Source: Planctomyces sp. SH-PL62 (lineage in GTDB: Bacteria; Planctomycetota; Planctomycetia; Planctomycetales; Planctomycetaceae). From it: a stretch of 37,469 nt of DNA. Location: positions 1 through 37,469 of the forward strand of contig CAMDDX010000026.1 in the NCBI GenBank assembly GCA_945893075.1. Reading direction: 5' to 3'. Shown piece by piece: positions 33,421 to 37,469 of this stretch. Both the position numbers and the translations under genes were made by a program. Position 1 is the first letter of the stretch, and each line of letters starts with the position of its first letter. The notes under the pieces are model-generated. The model was not told where the DNA came from. It made no database searches and saw only the letters and a list, made by a program, of their open reading frames with translations.

Positions 33421-36400
33421 TTACTCAGTGATTTCCCAGAGTTGCAGCACACGGTGATAACCGCAGGTCAGCAGGAACTTGCCGTCGGACGAGAGCGCGA
33501 CGGTTTGAGCGGCGATGGTGTCCACCGGCCACTGGTCGATGATCTGGTTTTTGTCGGCATCCCAGACGACGACCTGCTTGTTGCTCGAATCCGCCACGGC
33601 GACGCGCTGGCCGTTCGCCGAGATCGCGAAGCTGTTGTTCGGCGACGGACGCACCGCGAGGTTCGTGGATTTGGTCGGGTTGTTCAACGCGATCACATCC
33701 AAGCTGGCGTGGCTCTTCACAAACAGGCCGTGGCCCCCTTCCGCCGTGAAGCGAGCATGGGAGTAGCTGCCTGCTCCGGGAGCCAACGGCTCGGTCTTTT
33801 TCAGATTGCCGGTGTTCGGATCGTAGTGGAACAACTGCTGACCGTCGGTCGCGATCAATGTCTGGCCGTCGGGAGTCAGCGTCACCGCTTTGATGTTGCC
33901 GCTGGTCGGCTGCCACTCTTTCAACAGTTTGCCGGAGGCCAAGTCCCAACCTTGGAAGCGAACGATGCCGAAACCGAAATAGGCTCGCTGGTTGTCCGCG
34001 GAGAACGTCACGCAACTCGCTGCGAAGCGGTCGAACTTCGGTTGCAGGACCACTTGCCGCGTGTCGAGATTCCAGACACAGGTTTCCGTGTGCGTTCCGC
34101 CGGCAACCAGCTTGCCGTCGGGCGAGACGCTGAGGAATTGGATGTTCGACTTCAGTCCTTCGAGCTTTCCGAGCGGTTCATCTTGAGTCGGATCAAAGAC
34201 CAGAATCGGTCCCTCGTGAGTCGAGACGAGCGCACGTTTTCCGTCCGGTGTGAGTTGAATGGCCTGGATGAGAATGGTTCCGACTCCGGGGAACCGGCGG
34301 ACCAGCTTGGCTTTCTTCGGTCCCGCGAGCTTGTCGAGTTCCTCGGCCGCTTTCTGCGCCTGCTGCCGGATCGAAGCGGCCATGCGTTCGGCCGCTTGCT
34401 GGCGATCGGCCGCGATGATTTGTGGATCGGTGTAGAGAAAATTCATTTGGAACGGGACGCGGATCGTCGCGTTCTCGATGTTGCGCGATAGCTCGAATTT
34501 CAGTTCCGCTGAGAACGGCATCGCGTCCTTCACATGGAAGCGCCAATCCCCTTCGCCTTTGAGATGCAGGTACGGGCTGTTGACGTTGTCGAGCGTTTTG
34601 AGTTCGTAGCTCTTCTTCAACAACTGCACGTCGGCGACTTGTTGGCCGAGCGTGAAGGTGGTGCTTTCTTGCGCCGGAAAGACGGTCTCTTTCGGCTTGT
34701 TGCCGAACGCTCCGGGCGGACCGAACGGCGGACGCATCAGGCCGCGTGCCCGCATCCGCGCGAAGGGGTCGTTCGGATCTTGTTCGATTCGTGTCACGGA
34801 GGTTTGCTCAGTACGGCCCCAAGTCGCCTGACCGGTGGGATTCAAGGGAGCGATCGCGACCAAGCCGACCAGTCCCATGCAGAACGGGAGTTGCTCTTCA
34901 CCGGTCACCTGCACGACCTCCCCGAACTCGTCGATGGTCAACGTTCCGGAACCTCGGCTGCTAGTCGGGAACGAAAAGTTGAGAATCCGCTTTCCCGGAG
35001 CCGGTCGCTGTGATGTCGAGAACGAAGCGTCGTAAGCCAGCGTGACGCGATTGCCGCTCGCGCCCCCGACGACGCTGACCAGCGCGACCGACGGGCTGAC
35101 CTTCGCCGCCAGCGCCGGACCTTCGAGCTTCTGCTGCGAGGTGCCGGCCACGAACTTCGCTCCCGCTTGCAGGAGCAACGTCTTCACATCGTTGATCGGC
35201 CGAGCCAGCCCGACGTTCGTGACCGTCGGCCCGGTGAGCTTCGCGCTGGCGACGCCGATCACTTCGCCCATCTCATTGACGATCGGTCCGCCGCTGTTGC
35301 CCGGATTGATTGCCGCATCGACTTGAAACACGCGGTTGTTCGCCTCTTGATTTAGTCCCGACACCGAGCCGCTCGTCACTTTCAAGTTGTTGCCCAGCAC
35401 ATCCGAGAGTGGATAGCCCAACGCTCGGACGTGCTGCCCCAACTGCACGCTGTTGGAATCGGTCAGCGGCACGGGAGTCAGGTTCTGTGCGTTGATGCGA
35501 ATCACGGCAACATCGTGAATCCGATCGGATGAGACCACGACCGCCGGGTACTTCAGTCCGCCGAGATGCACTTCAATCGTCTTCGCGCCATCCACGACGT
35601 GCGCGCAGGTGACGAGAAAGCCGTCGGTCGTGACGACGAACGCGGTACCGGTCCCCTGTTGTTTGAACTCGATGCTCGGCCCCGCCGGCTGCGGCGAGAC
35701 GCGATAGGAACACACGCCTTCGGTTCGCTCAACGACGTCGCCGAGATTTGCCTCGATGTGGAACTTGTAGGAGTACTCGCGATTCGGCTGCCACTTGTAG
35801 CGCAGCGCGTTGTTCGGATTCGCCGCGACCACCGGTGCTGGCTGAACTGGCACGCCGGGAGCAGGAAGTTGAGGCACGGGGTTCGGAACAGGATTGACCG
35901 GAACAGGTGCCGGATTCGGAATCGTCGGAGCAGGATTGACCGGCACACTCGGCGGCGGGCTGACCGGCAGGGGATTCGGAATGCTTTGTCCAGGAGCATT
36001 ATTCGCAGGCGGAGCTTGCGGCACGACGTCAGGGATCGCGGGATTGATCGGCGGAGCCACATTGATCGGCGCTGGGTTCTGCTGAGCGACTTGGTTGTCC
36101 GCTTTCTTCCCGCCGAACGCCCACAGCGCCACTCCGAGTGCGACGACCGACACGACGACGCCCAGTCCCATCAAGATTCCGAGCACGGAGTTGGACGACG
36201 AAGATCGCGTCGCCGGACGCTTTCCACCGCGAGACGATTTCGACGAACGTCGCGGTGCATCTTCTTCTTCTAAGAACCGATCGTCATCCACGTCCTCTTC
36301 GAGCAACTCGTCCTCAACGACGTCGTCCGCTTCGAGTTCGACAAGATCCTCTTCGTCATCCCGTGGCTTCGGCCTGGGCAGCTTCAACGTTTGCTCGCAC

Positions 36401-36486
36401 GCCGGACACTTGAACGAACCTTTCGCGACGATCGCATCGGGCACCTTGAGCTTCTTCTCGCACGACGGGCAAACGATGAGCTTCAT
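33421..36486 (-). CDS. Zinc ribbon-TM-DegP-like serine protease-WD40 protein
   Basis: The 1021-residue protein has domains in this order. A zinc ribbon has Cys 6, 9, 27 and 30. An acidic linker spans 43-78. One TM helix lies at about 101-125. A Pro-rich segment spans about 135-220 (PxxP, NPVPxxPxP). A trypsin-like S1C protease spans about 270-430 with the full triad His296 (TCAHVVDG), Asp325 (HDVAVI) and Ser398 (NPGNSGGP). A region of unknown fold follows, and the C-terminus (about 725-1021) holds WD40-like repeats (GTILIQAIQLTPDGKRALVS, LSVSPDGKLVAGGTHTETC, AVTLTPDGQTLIATDG, VALSSDGKFLLTCGY, LQLWEITE). The TM topology puts the protease outside and the zinc ribbon inside. It may be a periplasmic quality-control or signalling protease. 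The 36487-36799 gap upstream is its probable promoter region. Confidence 0.92.
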   Translation of the reverse strand: MKLIVCPSCEKKLKVPDAIVAKGSFKCPACEQTLKLPRPKPRDDEEDLVELEADDVVEDELLEEDVDDDRFLEEEDAPRRSSKSSRGGKRPATRSSSSNSVLGILMGLGVVVSVVALGVALWAFGGKKADNQVAQQNPAPINVAPPINPAIPDVVPQAPPANNAPGQSIPNPLPVSPPPSVPVNPAPTIPNPAPVPVNPVPNPVPQLPAPGVPVQPAPVVAANPNNALRYKWQPNREYSYKFHIEANLGDVVERTEGVCSYRVSPQPAGPSIEFKQQGTGTAFVVTTDGFLVTCAHVVDGAKTIEVHLGGLKYPAVVVSSDRIHDVAVIRINAQNLTPVPLTDSNSVQLGQHVRALGYPLSDVLGNNLKVTSGSVSGLNQEANNRVFQVDAAINPGNSGGPIVNEMGEVIGVASAKLTGPTVTNVGLARPINDVKTLLLQAGAKFVAGTSQQKLEGPALAAKVSPSVALVSVVGGASGNRVTLAYDASFSTSQRPAPGKRILNFSFPTSSRGSGTLTIDEFGEVVQVTGEEQLPFCMGLVGLVAIAPLNPTGQATWGRTEQTSVTRIEQDPNDPFARMRARGLMRPPFGPPGAFGNKPKETVFPAQESTTFTLGQQVADVQLLKKSYELKTLDNVNSPYLHLKGEGDWRFHVKDAMPFSAELKFELSRNIENATIRVPFQMNFLYTDPQIIAADRQQAAERMAASIRQQAQKAAEELDKLAGPKKAKLVRRFPGVGTILIQAIQLTPDGKRALVSTHEGPILVFDPTQDEPLGKLEGLKSNIQFLSVSPDGKLVAGGTHTETCVWNLDTRQVVLQPKFDRFAASCVTFSADNQRAYFGFGIVRFQGWDLASGKLLKEWQPTSGNIKAVTLTPDGQTLIATDGQQLFHYDPNTGNLKKTEPLAPGAGSYSHARFTAEGGHGLFVKSHASLDVIALNNPTKSTNLAVRPSPNNSFAISANGQRVAVADSSNKQVVVWDADKNQIIDQWPVDTIAAQTVALSSDGKFLLTCGYHRVLQLWEITE

Positions 36487-36799
36487 CTCGTGGCTCCGGC
36501 AGATTGGCTGGGGACGTGATTTGCGAACACGACGGGGTGATTGAAGTCAGCCTCGAAGGTCACGACCTCAGCGTAGCCGGAGCAGAAACCCCTCGCCACA
36601 CCGGCCACTCCGGACTGGCGACGTTTCCAATCGTCGCACATCTCGCACACGACTCGATGCAGACATCGTCGTCTTCGATTCCGCCGCGGTCGTTCCTATA
36701 TTTCGCCCTTCATTTTCCGCCAGCCATCATCTGGGCTCTGATGAATTTCGCACGGATGGCAGGGCCGGGGCACGGATCAGACTTGCAAAGATCGTGCGA
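36487..36799. other. Gene-free region between two minus-strand genes
   Basis: No gene is supported here. It holds a stretch (about 36554-36582, GGTCACGACCTCAGCGTAGCC) resembling a degraded half of the CGTAGCC palindromic elements. It also presumably holds the promoter of the protease-WD40 gene, though no clear promoter motif is visible. Confidence 0.4.
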
Positions 36800-37327
36800 T
36801 TACTTCGCGTCCCCCTCGGTCTTGTCCGGGGCCGGCGCGGGAGCGACCGGGGGCGCTTTGGGCTTCACGATGACTGCGTCCGAGCTGACGTCGTCCATCG
36901 GCGGTTCGGGCTTGGCGGCCTCGAACAGTTCCCAGCCGTTGTTGGTCATCTTGAATTTGTAGGTCGTCGCTTTGAGGCTGTACTTGCCAGTCCCTTTGCC
37001 CTCGCCACGGTTGAAGTCGACGACCCAGTCGCGGTCGTGATTGAACTTCTGCGACTGCCCCGGCTTGATCGTGAAAGACTGGCCGTTGAGCAGATACTCG
37101 ACCGGCTTGTCATTCGTGGCCGGAGCGGTGATGACGATCGGGCCGTTATCAAAAGTCGGAGCCGGAATCGACGGTGCCGAATTGACGATCACCGTGCTGG
37201 GATACGAATAAGTGGGCTGCGTGTAAGCCGGAGTCGAGTAGTAATATCGCGGCGTCGAATAGTAGCTGGAGCCGAAGCCATAACTCGGATAACCACCGTA
37301 GCCGTACCCGCCGTACCCGCCGCCCAC
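36800..37327 (-). pseudogene. 5'-truncated Gly/Tyr-rich secreted protein gene
   Basis: The 175-codon frame from GTG 37327 starts directly in low-complexity Gly/Tyr sequence (GGGYGGYGYGGYPSYGFGSS, then YYSTP repeats) and has no signal peptide. It continues with a folded part (PIVITAPATNDKPVEYLLNG, GQSFTIKPGQSQKF, DWVVDFNRGEGKGTGKYSLK, YKFKMTNNGWELFE) and a Pro/Ala-rich tail. Relatives of this type normally carry an export signal before the Gly/Tyr region. Here an in-frame stop lies at 37340-37342 and the upstream DNA codes for a transposase tail, so the 5' end was probably removed by an IS insertion. I cannot name the family. Confidence 0.6.
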
Positions 37328-37339
37328 GGCCAGCGCGTA

Positions 37340-37468
37340 TCAAAGTTGTTGACCTGTGAGGACTTCCGCGAGGAAGTCGTCGTTCCAGCCGGCGATTTGC
37401 ATCTTGCCTCGCAGACTTTCTTTGAGCGGATGATGCTTGAGTCGCGTGATGGCAAAGCGTCGTAGCCA
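37340..37468 (-). CDS. C-terminal end of an ISAs1-like transposase (runs off right edge)
   Basis: The frame is open from the right edge to TGA (37342-37340) and encodes WLRRFAITRLKHHPLKESLR, then GKMQIAGWNDDFLAEVLTGQ and QL. The pattern LRR-x-A...LK..P-K-x-SLRGK...AGW-DD-FL resembles the C-terminus of ISAs1-family (H-repeat-associated) transposases. Just beyond the stop, TTTGATACGCGCTGGCC (about 37328-37344) could be the terminal repeat of the IS. The catalytic part lies outside the window. Confidence 0.55.
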   Translation of the reverse strand, partial: WLRRFAITRLKHHPLKESLRGKMQIAGWNDDFLAEVLTGQQL

Positions 37469-37469
37469 A

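Overview
The window looks like chromosomal DNA of a planctomycete (phylum Planctomycetota). It carries three complete dyads of a PSCyt1/DUF1549/DUF1553 ('PSD1') cytochrome-like protein with a DUF1501 protein. It also has two Ser/Thr kinases of planctomycete architecture (one fused to a formylglycine-generating-enzyme-like domain), a zinc-ribbon/DegP-like protease/WD40 protein and a ThuA protein. No rRNA, tRNA or CRISPR array was found.

Layout. Bases 1-147 are the 3' end of an IS4/Tn5-like insertion sequence; it cuts a membrane-protein gene (remnant 148-693). Dyad 1 (781-5645), an aspartic protease gene (5760-6227) and dyad 2 (6321-11054) follow on the + strand, then a Cys-rich secreted protein (11307-12086). 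A kinase-FGE fusion (12107-14239, -) is followed by a vWFA gene remnant, then a second kinase with a CehA/McbA-type metallohydrolase (14891-17723, +). Next come a TolC-like lipoprotein (-), a thioredoxin-like exported protein interrupted by an in-frame TGA (19663-20919, +), ThuA (+), an FkbM methyltransferase (-) and an MBL-fold hydrolase (+). From 24138 to 36486 everything is on the - strand. In transcription order this is the protease-WD40 protein, TruD, an exported glutathione peroxidase, Uma2, a small membrane protein coupled to PSD1 no. 3, an antitoxin/toxin pair and DUF1501 no. 3. The right edge is a 5'-truncated Gly/Tyr-rich protein gene abutting the 3' end of an ISAs1-like transposase. 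Both window edges are therefore transposase tails next to damaged genes.

The main discovery candidate is a dense population of interspersed palindromic repeats, about 15 in 37 kb. Many are 'palindromes of palindromes': a long inverted repeat whose arms are each a small hairpin, often around a TCC/GGA loop and often ending in CGTAG...CTACG. They sit in two kinds of place: directly behind stop codons, and in frame inside the three PSD1 genes. All three PSD1 genes carry a different repeat at the same homologous linker between the cytochrome-like domain and DUF1549, and a further copy splits a conserved DUF1549 block. This resembles the in-frame Rickettsia palindromic elements, but no matching named family is known to me here. 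Other points of interest are the TGA in the thioredoxin-like gene (selenocysteine or nonsense), vestiges of extra PSD1 and DUF1501 gene ends, and a toxin-antitoxin pair wedged inside a dyad.
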